This document shows positions 8,062 to 17,134 of a DNA stretch of 64,000 nucleotides, in pieces. The first letter of the stretch is position 1; every line of letters starts with the position of its first letter. The notes under the pieces were generated by a model. It did not search any database. It was not told the DNA's origin and saw nothing but the letters and a program-made list of their open reading frames with translations. The stretch lies in the NCBI RefSeq assembly GCF_900188405.1, contig NZ_FZOF01000012.1:150547-214546 (forward strand). Direction: 5' to 3'. The position numbers and the translations under genes were made by a program. The DNA is from Actinacidiphila glaucinigra. Lineage in GTDB: Bacteria > Actinomycetota > Actinomycetes > Streptomycetales > Streptomycetaceae.

Positions 8062-11000
8062 GTGGCGGCGAAGGACGACGAGGCGAAGGCCGGGCAGGCC
8101 GTGGCGGCCGAGGGCTGGCTCCGGCGGCTGATGCGCTACTGCTGGCGCTACCGGTGGAACGTGGGCCTCGCGCTCGGTTCCTCGCTCGCCGGCATGGCCG
8201 TGATGGCGCTGGTGCCGCTCGTCCCCAAGCTGATCATCGACGACGTCATCGTCAAGCACGACAAGCCGCTCGGCCCCTGGGCGGCCGTGCTGATCGCCGC
8301 CGCGGGCGTGGTCTACCTGATGACCTTCCTGCGGCGCTTCTACGGCGGCCGGCTCGCCCTCGACGTGCAGCACGACCTGCGCACCGACATGTTCCACTCG
8401 CTCACCCGGCTGGACGGCGCGCGCCAGGACGAGCTCAACACCGGCCAGGTCGTCGGCCGGGCCACCAGTGACCTGCAGCTCATCCAGGGCCTGCTCTTCA
8501 TGGCGCCCATGATGATCGGCAACGTCCTGCTGTTCGTCCTGTCGATCGTCGTGATGTTCGTGCTCTCGCCGATGCTGACCTTGATCGCCCTCGCCGTCGC
8601 GCCCGCCCTGTGGTTCATCGCCGACCGCAGCCGCAAGCGGCTCTTCCCCGCCACCTGGTACGCGCAGGGCCAGGCCGCGGCCGTCGCCGGGATCGTGGAC
8701 GGCTCGGTGACCGGCGTCCGCGTCGTGAAGGGCTTCGGCCAGGAGCAGCAGGAGATGTCCAAGCTGCGCTCGGTCAGCGAGCGGCTCTTCGCCGGCCGGT
8801 TGCGCACCATCAGGCTCAACGCCCGCTACAGCCCCGCCCTGCAGGCCGTGCCCTCGCTCGGGCAGGTCGGCATGCTGGCGCTCGGCGGCTGGATGGCCGT
8901 ACGGGGCCAGATCACCCTGGGCACCTTCGTCGCGTTCTCCACCTACCTCGCCCAGCTGACCGGCCCGGTGCGCATGCTCACGATGATGCTGACCGTCGGC
9001 CAGCAGGCCCGGGCCGGCGTCGAGCGCGTCACCGAACTCATCGACACCCGCCCCAGCCTGGAGGAGGGCGCCGGGCAACTGCCCCGCGAGGCCGCGGCCA
9101 CGGTCGAGTTCGACCACGTCAGCTTCGGCTACGACCGCACCCGCCCCGTGCTGGACGACTTCTCGCTCACCGTCGAGCCCGGCGAGACCGTTGCCGTCGT
9201 CGGCGCCTCCGGCAGCGGCAAGTCGACCGTCTCGCTGCTGCTGCCCCGCTTCTACGACGTGACCGGCGGCGCCGTCCGCGTCGGCGGCCGCGACGTGCGC
9301 GACCTCACCTTCGACTCCCTGCGCGACGCCATAGGACTGGTGCCGGAGGACAGCTTCCTGTTCTCCGACACCATCCGCGCCAACATCGCCTACGGCCACC
9401 CCGACGCCACCGACGAGCAGATCCTCACCGCGACCCGGCACGCCCAGGCGGACGAGTTCATCAGCGCCCTGCCCGAGGGGTACGACACCGTCGTAGGCGA
9501 GCAGGGGCTGACCCTCTCCGGTGGCCAGCGCCAGCGCGTCGCCCTGGCCCGCGCCATCCTCACCGACCCGCGGCTGCTCGTCCTCGACGACGCGACCTCC
9601 GCCGTCGACGCCCGCGTCGAGGCGGAGATCCACGACGCGCTGCGCGAGGTGATGGCGGGCCGCACGACCCTGCTCATCGCCCACCGGCGCTCCACCCTCG
9701 CCCTCGCCGACCGGATCGCCGTGCTGGAGGCCGGCCGGCTGGTCGACGTGGGCACCCACGAGGAGCTGGAGGCACGCTGCCCGCTGTACCGGCGGCTGCT
9801 CACCGACCCCGACGAGCTCGGCTCGGACGTCGTCACGCACGACCCGGCGGGCGAGGTCGTGCCCCTGACCGAGTGGCCCGGCGAGGGAGCGGTCGCGGAC
9901 CCGGCGGCACGTCCCGCCGCCGCGGCGCCCGCGGACGGCGGCGTGACCGCGGCCCTGTGGCCGCAGGACCGCCGGCACCGCGACGAGGGCACCGGGCGTT
10001 CGCAGGCGGGGCCCACCCCGGCCGCCGTGCGCGGCGGCCCCGGCGGCATGGCCTCGGCCATGGCCGGGATGCCCGCGACCCCCGAGCTGCTGGCGCAGGT
10101 GGCCGCGCTGCCCCCGGCCCTGGACACCCCGGACGTCGACGAGCACGCGGCGGCCTCCGTCGAGAAGGACTTCGGCCTGCGCAGTCTGCTGCGCGGCTTC
10201 CGCGGCCCCCTGCTGCTGAGCCTGGTGTTCGTCGCCGTGGACGCGCTGGCCGGGTTGCTGCTGCCCGTCCTGATCCGGCACGGCATCGACTCCGGAGTGC
10301 GGCAGGCCGCGCTCGGCGCCGTCTGGGCGGCCGCGCTGCTGGGCCTCGCCGTGGTCGTCGCGCAGTGGGCGGCGCAGTGGGGCTCCACGCGGCTGACCGG
10401 CCGCACCGGCGAGCGGGTGCTCTACACGCTCCGGGTGAAGATCTTCTCCCATCTGCACCGGCTCGGGCTCGACTACTACGAGCGCGAACTGAGCGGCCGC
10501 ATCATGACCCGGATGACGACCGACGTCGACGCGCTGTCGACGTTCCTGCAGACGGGTCTGGTCACCGCGCTGGTCAGCGTGCTCACCTTCCTCGGCATCC
10601 TGGTCGCGCTGCTGGTCATCGACGTGCAGCTGGCGCTGATCGTCTTCGCCACCCTGCCGGTGCTCTTCGTCGCCACCTGGGTCTTCCGCCGCAAGTCCGT
10701 CAAGGCCTACGAGCTGGCCCGGGAACGGGTCAGCGTCGTCAACGCCGACCTGCAGGAGCACGTCGCAGGGCTCCGCGTCGTGCAGGCCTTCCGCGGCGAG
10801 CGCGGCGGCGCCGTGCGCTTCGCCGACCGCAGCGACGCCTACCGGCAGGCGCGCGTGCGCGGCCAGTGGCTGATCTCGGTCTACTTCCCCTTCGTGCAGC
10901 TGCTGTCCAGCGTCGCCGCCGCCCTGGTGCTGATCGTCGGCGCCCAGCGGGTCGGCGCGGGCACGCTCACCGCCGGCGCCCTGGTGGCGTACCTGCTCTA

Positions 11001-11907
11001 CATCGACCTGTTCTTCTCGCCCGTCCAGCAGCTCTCCCAGGTCTTCGACGGCTACCAGCAGGCCTCCGTGTCCCTGGGCCGCATCCGCGAACTGCTGCGC
11101 ACACCGACCGCCACCCCGCCCGCCGAGTCCCCGCGGGGCGTCGGCCGGCTGCGCGGCGAGATCGCCTTCCGCGACGTGCACTTCCGCTACATCGAGGAGG
11201 GCGCCGAGGCGCTCTCCGGGATCGACCTGCGGATCCCCGCGGGCCAGACGGTGGCCTTCGTCGGTGAGACGGGCGCGGGCAAGTCGACCCTGGTCAAGAT
11301 GGTCGCCCGGTTCTACGACCCGACCTCGGGCGCCGTCCTCGTCGACGGTCAGGACATCCGCGGACTCGACCTGACCGCCTACCGGCAGCGGCTCGGCGTC
11401 GTCCCGCAGGAGGCCTACCTCTTCGAGGGGACGGTCCGCGACGCCATCGCCTACGGGCGGATGGACGCCACCGACGCCGAGGTGGAGGCCGCGGCGCGCG
11501 CCGTCGGCGCCCACGACATGATCGCCACGCTGGACGGCGGCTACCTGCACTCCGTCTCCGAGCGCGGCCGCAACCTCTCCGCCGGACAGCGCCAGTTGAT
11601 CGCCCTGGCCCGCGCCGAACTGGTCGACCCGGACGTCCTGCTGCTCGACGAGGCGACGGCCGCCCTGGACCTGGCCACCGAGGCGCTGGTCAACCACGCC
11701 GCCGACCGGCTCGCCGTACGCCGCACCACGCTGGTCGTCGCCCACCGGCTGACCACCGCCGCCCGCGCCGACCGTGTCGTCGTCCTCGACCACGGCCGGG
11801 TCGTGGAGGACGGCACGCACGAGCAACTCCTCGCCGCCGACGGCCGGTACGCCGGGCTGTGGCGCACCTTCGTCGGCGAGGACGAGAGCAGCGAGGCCGT
11901 CGCCTAG
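8062..11907 (+). CDS. Fused heterodimeric-type ABC exporter (TMD-NBD-TMD-NBD)
   Basis: A 1,281-residue protein containing two complete ABC exporter halves in one chain. Half 1 has six membrane helices (about 30-310), Walker A GASGSGKST near residue 380, LSGGQRQR near 483 and Walker B LLVLDDATSAVD. Half 2 starts near 710, with Walker A GETGAGKST near 1067, signature LSAGQRQL and Walker B VLLLDEATAALD. Half 1 therefore has Asp in place of the catalytic Glu, so one ATP site is degenerate, as in heterodimeric exporters. A Pro/Ala/Gly-rich linker (about 590-710) joins the halves. The GTG at 8062 follows GACGGAAGGACACCGG. Lipid or drug export is likely; the substrate is unknown. Confidence 0.85.
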   Translation: MAAKDDEAKAGQAVAAEGWLRRLMRYCWRYRWNVGLALGSSLAGMAVMALVPLVPKLIIDDVIVKHDKPLGPWAAVLIAAAGVVYLMTFLRRFYGGRLALDVQHDLRTDMFHSLTRLDGARQDELNTGQVVGRATSDLQLIQGLLFMAPMMIGNVLLFVLSIVVMFVLSPMLTLIALAVAPALWFIADRSRKRLFPATWYAQGQAAAVAGIVDGSVTGVRVVKGFGQEQQEMSKLRSVSERLFAGRLRTIRLNARYSPALQAVPSLGQVGMLALGGWMAVRGQITLGTFVAFSTYLAQLTGPVRMLTMMLTVGQQARAGVERVTELIDTRPSLEEGAGQLPREAAATVEFDHVSFGYDRTRPVLDDFSLTVEPGETVAVVGASGSGKSTVSLLLPRFYDVTGGAVRVGGRDVRDLTFDSLRDAIGLVPEDSFLFSDTIRANIAYGHPDATDEQILTATRHAQADEFISALPEGYDTVVGEQGLTLSGGQRQRVALARAILTDPRLLVLDDATSAVDARVEAEIHDALREVMAGRTTLLIAHRRSTLALADRIAVLEAGRLVDVGTHEELEARCPLYRRLLTDPDELGSDVVTHDPAGEVVPLTEWPGEGAVADPAARPAAAAPADGGVTAALWPQDRRHRDEGTGRSQAGPTPAAVRGGPGGMASAMAGMPATPELLAQVAALPPALDTPDVDEHAAASVEKDFGLRSLLRGFRGPLLLSLVFVAVDALAGLLLPVLIRHGIDSGVRQAALGAVWAAALLGLAVVVAQWAAQWGSTRLTGRTGERVLYTLRVKIFSHLHRLGLDYYERELSGRIMTRMTTDVDALSTFLQTGLVTALVSVLTFLGILVALLVIDVQLALIVFATLPVLFVATWVFRRKSVKAYELARERVSVVNADLQEHVAGLRVVQAFRGERGGAVRFADRSDAYRQARVRGQWLISVYFPFVQLLSSVAAALVLIVGAQRVGAGTLTAGALVAYLLYIDLFFSPVQQLSQVFDGYQQASVSLGRIRELLRTPTATPPAESPRGVGRLRGEIAFRDVHFRYIEEGAEALSGIDLRIPAGQTVAFVGETGAGKSTLVKMVARFYDPTSGAVLVDGQDIRGLDLTAYRQRLGVVPQEAYLFEGTVRDAIAYGRMDATDAEVEAAARAVGAHDMIATLDGGYLHSVSERGRNLSAGQRQLIALARAELVDPDVLLLDEATAALDLATEALVNHAADRLAVRRTTLVVAHRLTTAARADRVVVLDHGRVVEDGTHEQLLAADGRYAGLWRTFVGEDESSEAVA

Positions 11908-11928
11908 GCGGCCGCTCCTGTCGCGTCC

Positions 11929-11956
11929 GCGGCCCGGACCCGGTGGTCCGGGCCGC
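11929..11956 (+). terminator. Terminator hairpin after the ABC exporter
   Basis: A perfect 12-bp stem (GCGGCCCGGACC / GGTCCGGGCCGC) with a CGGT loop, followed by GGTCTTT. It separates the exporter gene from the peptidase gene. Confidence 0.7.
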
Positions 11957-12043
11957 CGGTCTTTGCCCAACGCCCCCTGGCGGCGGGCCACTTCCTCCTC
12001 ATAGGTTCACGGGCGACGCCCGTCGAACCCCGAAGGAGGGGGC

Positions 12044-13453
12044 ATGCGCAACGCGCTCAGATGGCTGCTGGCGCTGATGCTGCTCATAGGCACCGCCGGC
12101 GGTGGAGTCGCCACCGCGACCGCTGACGAGCCGGACATCAAGGACCGCATCCTGGCGATACCCGGGATGAGCCTGATCGAGGAGAAGCCGGTCACCGGCT
12201 ACCGCTTCTTCGTCCTGAACTACACGCAGCCGGTGGACCACCGGCACCCGTCCAAGGGGACCTTCCAGCAGCGGATCACCGTGCTGCACAAGGGGACCGA
12301 CCGGCCCACCGTCTTCTACACCTCCGGCTACGGGCTCTCCACGACCCCCTCCCGCCGTGAGCCGACGCAGATCGTCGACGGCAACCAGGTCTCCATGGAG
12401 TACCGCTTCTTCACCCCGTCCCGCCCGGCTCCCGCCGACTGGTCCAAGCTCGACATCTGGCAGGCCGCCAGCGACCAGCACCGCATCTACCGCGCGCTGA
12501 GCCGGATCTACGCGGAGAACTGGCTCGCCACCGGCGCCAGCAAGGGCGGCATGACGGCCACGTACTACCGCCGCTTCTACCCGCACGACATGGCCGGCAC
12601 GGTCGCCTACGTCGCCCCCAACGACGTGGTGAACGACGAGGACTCCGCCTACACCCGCTTCTTCCGCACCGTCGGCACCGCCGACTGCCGGGCGCGGCTG
12701 AACGCCGTGCAGCGCGAGGCCCTCGTGCGCCGGGGCGAGATCGTCGCCCGCTACCAGAAGTACGCCGCGGACAACGGGCTGACCTTCACCACCGTGGGCA
12801 GCGCGGACAGGGCGTACGAGAACGTGGTGCTGGACCTGGTGTGGGCCTTCTGGCAGTACCACCAGCAGGCGGAGTGCGCGGACGTGCCCGCGGCGACCGC
12901 CACCACGGACGCCATCTACTCCTTCGTCGACTCCGTCTCCGGCTTCGACTTCTACACCGACCAGGGCCTGGAGTACTACACGCCGTACTACTACCAGGCG
13001 GGCACCCAGCTCGGCGCCCCGACCTTCGCCACCCCGCACCTGAAGGGCCTGCTGCGCTACCCCGGGATCTACCAGCCGCGCTCCTATGTGCCGCGCTCGA
13101 TCCCGATGCGCTTCCAGCCCCGCGCGATGGACGACGTCGACTCCTGGGTGCGCCACCACGCGAAGCGCATGCTCTTCGTGTACGGGGCCAACGACCCCTG
13201 GGGAGCCGAGCCGTTCCGCCTCTCGCTCGGAGCGCACGACTCGTACGTGATGTGGGCGCCCGGCGCCAACCACGGCGCGGTCATCGGCGCGCTGGGCGAG
13301 GCCGACCGGGCGAAGGCCACCGCCGAGGTGCTGGAGTGGGCCGGGGTCGCCCCCGCGGCCGTGCGTGCCGACCCCGAGTCGGCCAGGCCCCTGGCGCCGT
13401 TCGACGCCAAGCTCGACCGGAGCACCGAGGCCGCCGGCCGGCTGCCTTTCTGA
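12044..13453 (+). CDS. Secreted prolyl tri/tetrapeptidyl aminopeptidase (S37 family)
   Basis: A 469-residue secreted serine peptidase. Residues 1-28 are a Sec signal peptide, and the mature part starts near DEPDIKDRIL. It closely resembles from memory the Streptomyces mobaraensis prolyl tri/tetrapeptidyl aminopeptidase (MEROPS S37): VDGNQVSMEYRFFTPSRP, WLATGASKGGMTATYYRRF, and YVPRSIPM occur at matching places. The nucleophile is the Ser in GASKGG; the Asp in GANDPWGAEP and the His in GANHG probably complete the triad. The enzyme releases N-terminal tri- or tetrapeptides from exported protein digests. The ATG at 12044 is preceded by GAAGGAGGGGGC. It is probably monocistronic. Confidence 0.9.
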   Translation: MRNALRWLLALMLLIGTAGGGVATATADEPDIKDRILAIPGMSLIEEKPVTGYRFFVLNYTQPVDHRHPSKGTFQQRITVLHKGTDRPTVFYTSGYGLSTTPSRREPTQIVDGNQVSMEYRFFTPSRPAPADWSKLDIWQAASDQHRIYRALSRIYAENWLATGASKGGMTATYYRRFYPHDMAGTVAYVAPNDVVNDEDSAYTRFFRTVGTADCRARLNAVQREALVRRGEIVARYQKYAADNGLTFTTVGSADRAYENVVLDLVWAFWQYHQQAECADVPAATATTDAIYSFVDSVSGFDFYTDQGLEYYTPYYYQAGTQLGAPTFATPHLKGLLRYPGIYQPRSYVPRSIPMRFQPRAMDDVDSWVRHHAKRMLFVYGANDPWGAEPFRLSLGAHDSYVMWAPGANHGAVIGALGEADRAKATAEVLEWAGVAPAAVRADPESARPLAPFDAKLDRSTEAAGRLPF

Positions 13454-13507
13454 CCCTGCCCTTCTGACCGGCTGCCCTTCTGGCCGGCTGTCTTTCTGAC
13501 CGGCTGT
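13442..13507. repeat. Short tandem repeat at the peptidase 3' end
   Basis: Four imperfect copies of a roughly 16-18 base unit of the form CTGCCCTTCTGACCGG run from the last codons of the S37 peptidase gene into the spacer and up to the stop of the convergent lipoprotein gene. Most copies contain TGA in the peptidase-proximal frame. It looks like slippage of the stop-codon region. Confidence 0.55.
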
Positions 13508-14127
13508 CAGAGCCGGCGGGCGCATCCCACGCCCGCCGGCCCGCCGCCCACCCCGACGTACAGGACCGTCCCGGCGGGGCAGGACCCGCGGCCGCGCGCC
13601 AGCTCCACGACCCGGAACTGCGGGGCGTGCGGGCCCGAACCGTCGCAGGGCGTCTCCTTCACCCGGCCCTTCCGGGACGTGTAGACGCAGTCGCCCGCGA
13701 TCGTCCGGGGCCCGCCGCCCCCGCCCGGGTCACCGGGGTGCGGGGCCGTCAGGTTGCGCATGCAGGCGTAGCCCTGGGGGCGGGCGGCGGTGACGGTGAG
13801 CAGGAAGTCCGTGGTCGGCGGGCAGCGGTCGCCGGCCCGCGCGGCGGCCGGGGGAGCGGGCGAGGGCGAGGCGGGCAGCAGCCCGTACAGCCGGCCGACG
13901 ACGCGGGCCCGGGCGCCCGGGTCCGAGCACACCACCTCCCGGTAGGCGCCCACACGGTCGCCGGCCGCGCAGTCGCCGCGGTCGAGGAAGACCGCGTCGT
14001 GCGTGGCCGGCGAGACGTCCGGGCCCGCGGCCCCGCTCCCCGTGGCGCCCGGGCCGGGCGAGCAGGCGGCGAGCAGCACGGCGGCCAGCCACGCCGCTCC
14101 CAGGAGCTGTCCGGACAACACGCGCAT
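13507..14127 (-). CDS. Predicted lipoprotein of unknown function
   Basis: A 206-residue protein with a Sec signal and a clear lipobox (VLLAACSPG), so it should be lipid-anchored on the outside of the membrane. The mature part has several spaced cysteines (GDCAAGD, EVVCSDPGARARVVG, DRCPPTTDF, GYACMRN, GDCVYTSRKG) and an FLDRGDC segment. This pattern is seen in small Streptomyces membrane and lipoproteins annotated only as hypothetical, and suggests disulfides. I chose the ATG at 14127 because the signal peptide begins there. It ends convergently against the S37 peptidase gene. No function is proposed. Confidence 0.7.
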   Translation of the reverse strand: MRVLSGQLLGAAWLAAVLLAACSPGPGATGSGAAGPDVSPATHDAVFLDRGDCAAGDRVGAYREVVCSDPGARARVVGRLYGLLPASPSPAPPAAARAGDRCPPTTDFLLTVTAARPQGYACMRNLTAPHPGDPGGGGGPRTIAGDCVYTSRKGRVKETPCDGSGPHAPQFRVVELARGRGSCPAGTVLYVGVGGGPAGVGCARRL

Positions 14128-14225
14128 GGCGGCCCCCCACCCGTCCCCCCGGGCGAGTTGCCCGTTTTCGGCAGGATAGGTGGCGTGACCCCTGTGCGGG
14201 AGGGGCCGCGCCGCGCGCCGCGCGC

Positions 14226-16019
14226 TCAGTACCGCAGGCCCCAGCCGACGGGGTAGAGCGTCCGTGACGGATCGTCCGCCGCCGGCACCGCCACCGGGAG
14301 CTTTCCGGTGGGCCGTACCTCGCCCGCCATCACCCGTGCCGCCGCCCGCATCGACACGTCCGTCCAGCCGTAGGCGGCCAGGGACGCGGCCACCCCGTCC
14401 AGCCGGGCGACGTCGTACGGGTTGCGGATCGCGAGCTGCACCACCGGAACGCCGGTCGCGACGAGCGCGGCCACCAGCGCGATCTGGCCCGTCGACGCCC
14501 CGGTGACGTTGTACGTGGCCACCACCACGGCGTCCTTGTCCCGCGCGGCGGCCACCGCCCGGTCGATCGTCGCCTGCGCCGGCGCGGTGCCGGTCGACAG
14601 GACCTGCGCGGTGTGCCCGAGCCCGGTCAGGGCCGCGCCGAGCACCGCGGTGGGCGGGCCGCCGGTGCCCGAGGGCGCGGCCGGGTCGGCGCCGACGACC
14701 AGCAGCCGGCGGTGGGCGGGCAGCGGCAGCGCTCCCCGGTTCGCCAGCAGGGTCACGGTGCGTTCGGTGATCCGGTCGGCGTCGGCCAGGTGGCCGCGGG
14801 TGCCGACCGTCCGGTCCACGCCGCGGTGGGTGACGTACGGGTCGTCGAGCAGCCCGCGCCGCGCCTTGAGCATGAGGATCCGGGTGAGTGACTCGTCGAG
14901 GCGTTCCTCGGTGAGCTCGCCGGACTTCACGGCGGACAGGACGCCCTGCCAGGCGGTCTCCAGGACCGGCGGGTTGAGCAGCTGGTCGGCGCCGGCCTTC
15001 AGGGCGAGCACCGGGACCCGGTCGTCGCCGTACTTCTGGCGCACGCCCTCCATGCCGAGGGAGTCGGTGACGACCACGCCGTCGTAGCCGAGTTCCTCGC
15101 GCAGGATGCCGGTGAGGATCGGCCGGGAGAGTGTGGCGGGGTCGCCGGAGTCGTCGAGGGCGGGCACCAGGATGTGCGCGGTCATGATCGAGTCGATGCC
15201 GGCGGCGATCGCGGCGCGGAACGGCGGGGCGTCCAGGCGCCGCCATTCCTCCAGCGAGTGCGTGATGATCGGCAGTTCGAAGTGGCTGTCGGTGCCGGTG
15301 TCGCCGTGCCCGGGGAAGTGCTTGGCGGTGGCGACGACCCCGGCCCGCTGGTAGCCCTCCACCTGGGCGGCGACGAGCGCGGCCACGGCCTTCGGGTCGG
15401 CGCCGAAGGAGCGCACGCCGATCACCGGGTTGGCGGGGTTGACGTTGACGTCGGCGACCGGCGCGTAGTCCTGGGTGATGCCCATCGCGGCCAGTTCGGC
15501 CCCGGCGACGGCCGCGGCCCGCCGTGCGTCCTTCGTGCTGCCGCCCGCGCCGAGCGCCATCCCGCCCGGGAAGAGCGTGGCGGGGGAGCCGACCCGGGCG
15601 ACGGCGCCGTGCTCCTGGTCGGTGGAGATCAGCAGCGGGATCCGGGAGGACCGCTGTATGCCGTTGGAGAGGTCGGCGATCTGGTGCGGATCGCGGGTGT
15701 TGTGGGCCCACGCGAAGTAGATGATGCCGCCGACGTGGTACTTGGCGATCAGCTCGGCCGCGTTGGAGACCCCGATCTCGGCCTGGTTGGCGGCGACGTC
15801 GGCCGGATCGGGGGCGGTGGCCGAGTGGCCGTACACGCGCATGACGAAGAGCTGGCCGATCTTCTCCTCGATGCTCATGCGGTCGATGAGCGCACGGACG
15901 CGTCTGCGGTCGGCCGCGGCCGCGCTCGCGGTGCCCGGGACGCCGAGGGCGAGGGCGGTGGAGGCGGCCGCGGCGGCACCGAGCACCGTACGGCGGGACG
16001 GATGGGGACTGCTGTGCAT
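14226..16019 (-). CDS. Secreted glycoside hydrolase family 3 (beta-N-acetylhexosaminidase type)
   Basis: A 597-residue exported enzyme. Residues 1-33 form a Tat-type signal (SRRTVLGAAAAAS...ASA). The GH3 N-terminal barrel follows, with the signature KHFPGHGDTGTDSH that marks NagZ-like hexosaminidases, and VVVTDSLGMEGV containing the nucleophile Asp. The last 200 residues are a GH3 C-terminal domain, which NagZ itself lacks. It probably cleaves N-acetylglucosamine-containing chains from cell wall or chitin outside the cell. The ATG at 16019 follows GAAGGAG. The short region upstream contains GAAAGAAACCTTCAAGC and a TTAGCCGGAAAG stretch; no operator is obvious. Confidence 0.88.
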   Translation of the reverse strand: MHSSPHPSRRTVLGAAAAASTALALGVPGTASAAAADRRRVRALIDRMSIEEKIGQLFVMRVYGHSATAPDPADVAANQAEIGVSNAAELIAKYHVGGIIYFAWAHNTRDPHQIADLSNGIQRSSRIPLLISTDQEHGAVARVGSPATLFPGGMALGAGGSTKDARRAAAVAGAELAAMGITQDYAPVADVNVNPANPVIGVRSFGADPKAVAALVAAQVEGYQRAGVVATAKHFPGHGDTGTDSHFELPIITHSLEEWRRLDAPPFRAAIAAGIDSIMTAHILVPALDDSGDPATLSRPILTGILREELGYDGVVVTDSLGMEGVRQKYGDDRVPVLALKAGADQLLNPPVLETAWQGVLSAVKSGELTEERLDESLTRILMLKARRGLLDDPYVTHRGVDRTVGTRGHLADADRITERTVTLLANRGALPLPAHRRLLVVGADPAAPSGTGGPPTAVLGAALTGLGHTAQVLSTGTAPAQATIDRAVAAARDKDAVVVATYNVTGASTGQIALVAALVATGVPVVQLAIRNPYDVARLDGVAASLAAYGWTDVSMRAAARVMAGEVRPTGKLPVAVPAADDPSRTLYPVGWGLRY

Positions 16020-16098
16020 GACGGACTCCTTCCGGCAGGAGGTGGGGGGCGTGCTGAAAGAAACCTTCAAGCACACACGCTTAGCCGGAAAGTTATTG

Positions 16099-17124
16099 TC
16101 AGTCAATGAGTTGGGCACGCTCCGGGACGAGCCGGGACGGCACCGCGAGCACCGCCGCGTAGTGCTCGACCTGGATGCAGCGCTTTGTCTCGTCCCCGGT
16201 GGGCGCGGCCGACAGTTCCCGCCGGCCGATGGTCAGGACGGCGCCGGTGGGCCCGCATCCCGTGAGCACGAAGCCGAAGCGCCGCTCGTCGCCGCGTCGC
16301 GGATGCCGCGCCAGCTGTTCGCGCAGCGCGGCCGCCCCCTTGCGGGGCAGACCGGCGAGGAACGCGTCGAGCTGCCGCGCCGAGGTGACCTCGGAACTGC
16401 GCCGGCCGCCCGGCTTTCGCATGTCCTCCAGGCCGCCGAACGCCACCGTGCTCCCCGGGGCGGGCGGATCGGCCCGCGTGTTCTCCTCCTGCGCGAAGCG
16501 CGGCCGCTTCGGCATCCGGTCGCGCGGCACCTCGAACACGACGACCACCCGGTTGGCGACCAGGCACTGCCCCATCGGGGTCTGCGCGAGGCCGAGCACC
16601 AGCCGGTCGCCGCTCCGGAAGAGGGCGGCGTCCCTGGTGCTGTTGCAGCCGGTGGTCCGGGTCCAGGCGACCAGGACCGAGCGGGAGAAGTCGGTCCGCG
16701 CGGCACGCCGCGCGATGTCGTCGGCGATCTCCGGTGCCGACCTCATGAAGTAGCCGGGGAAGCGGCTCAGGTCGCGTTCCCCGTCGAGGACGGTGTGCAC
16801 CGCGGGCACCCCGCGCGTGGTCTCGGTGAAGTACACGCGGCGGGTGGAGACCGTCCCGTCGGACGGGACGGATTGCGCGGCGGACGCCGAGGCGGACGGT
16901 GCCGGGTGCGCGGAGACGGAGGCGATCGCGGAGGGGGAGGGGCCGCCACCGGCGTTGTCGGAGGGGGGTACGCCGGTGGCGGGCTGCTGCGGGCCGCAGG
17001 CGGCGGAGAGGGTTGTCAGCGACGCAGCCAGCAGCGTGGCCGACACCGCTTTGCGGAGACTCCCGGGCAGCACGCCCGTTGGACGGGATCGGTACGGAAA
17101 CGGTTCCTTGCGGGTGGGTGACAT
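16099..17124 (-). CDS. Predicted lipoprotein of unknown function
   Basis: A 341-residue protein with a basic N-terminus, a hydrophobic stretch and a lipobox ending LSAACGPQ near residue 44, so probably a lipoprotein. A Ser/Ala/Pro-rich spacer (about 45-80) leads to a mature domain from about residue 85. That domain includes RRVYFTETTRGVPAV, RTTGCNSTRDA, ALFRSGDRLVLGLAQ, RVVVVFEVPRDRMP and FGFVLTGCGPTGAVLTI. I do not recognise the family. The ATG at 17124 is my choice; a TTG 18 bases further upstream is possible. It is transcribed in the same direction as, and 10 bases after, the LysR gene. Confidence 0.65.
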   Translation of the reverse strand: MSPTRKEPFPYRSRPTGVLPGSLRKAVSATLLAASLTTLSAACGPQQPATGVPPSDNAGGGPSPSAIASVSAHPAPSASASAAQSVPSDGTVSTRRVYFTETTRGVPAVHTVLDGERDLSRFPGYFMRSAPEIADDIARRAARTDFSRSVLVAWTRTTGCNSTRDAALFRSGDRLVLGLAQTPMGQCLVANRVVVVFEVPRDRMPKRPRFAQEENTRADPPAPGSTVAFGGLEDMRKPGGRRSSEVTSARQLDAFLAGLPRKGAAALREQLARHPRRGDERRFGFVLTGCGPTGAVLTIGRRELSAAPTGDETKRCIQVEHYAAVLAVPSRLVPERAQLID

Positions 17125-17134
17125 CCGCCCATGG

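Noticed and set aside
6220..11991. Very long open frame (over 1,900 codons) on the minus strand
   Set aside because: It lies opposite three clear plus-strand genes and its translation is a Gly/Arg/Asp/Gln-rich mixture without any domain; such antisense frames are a normal by-product of high-GC coding.
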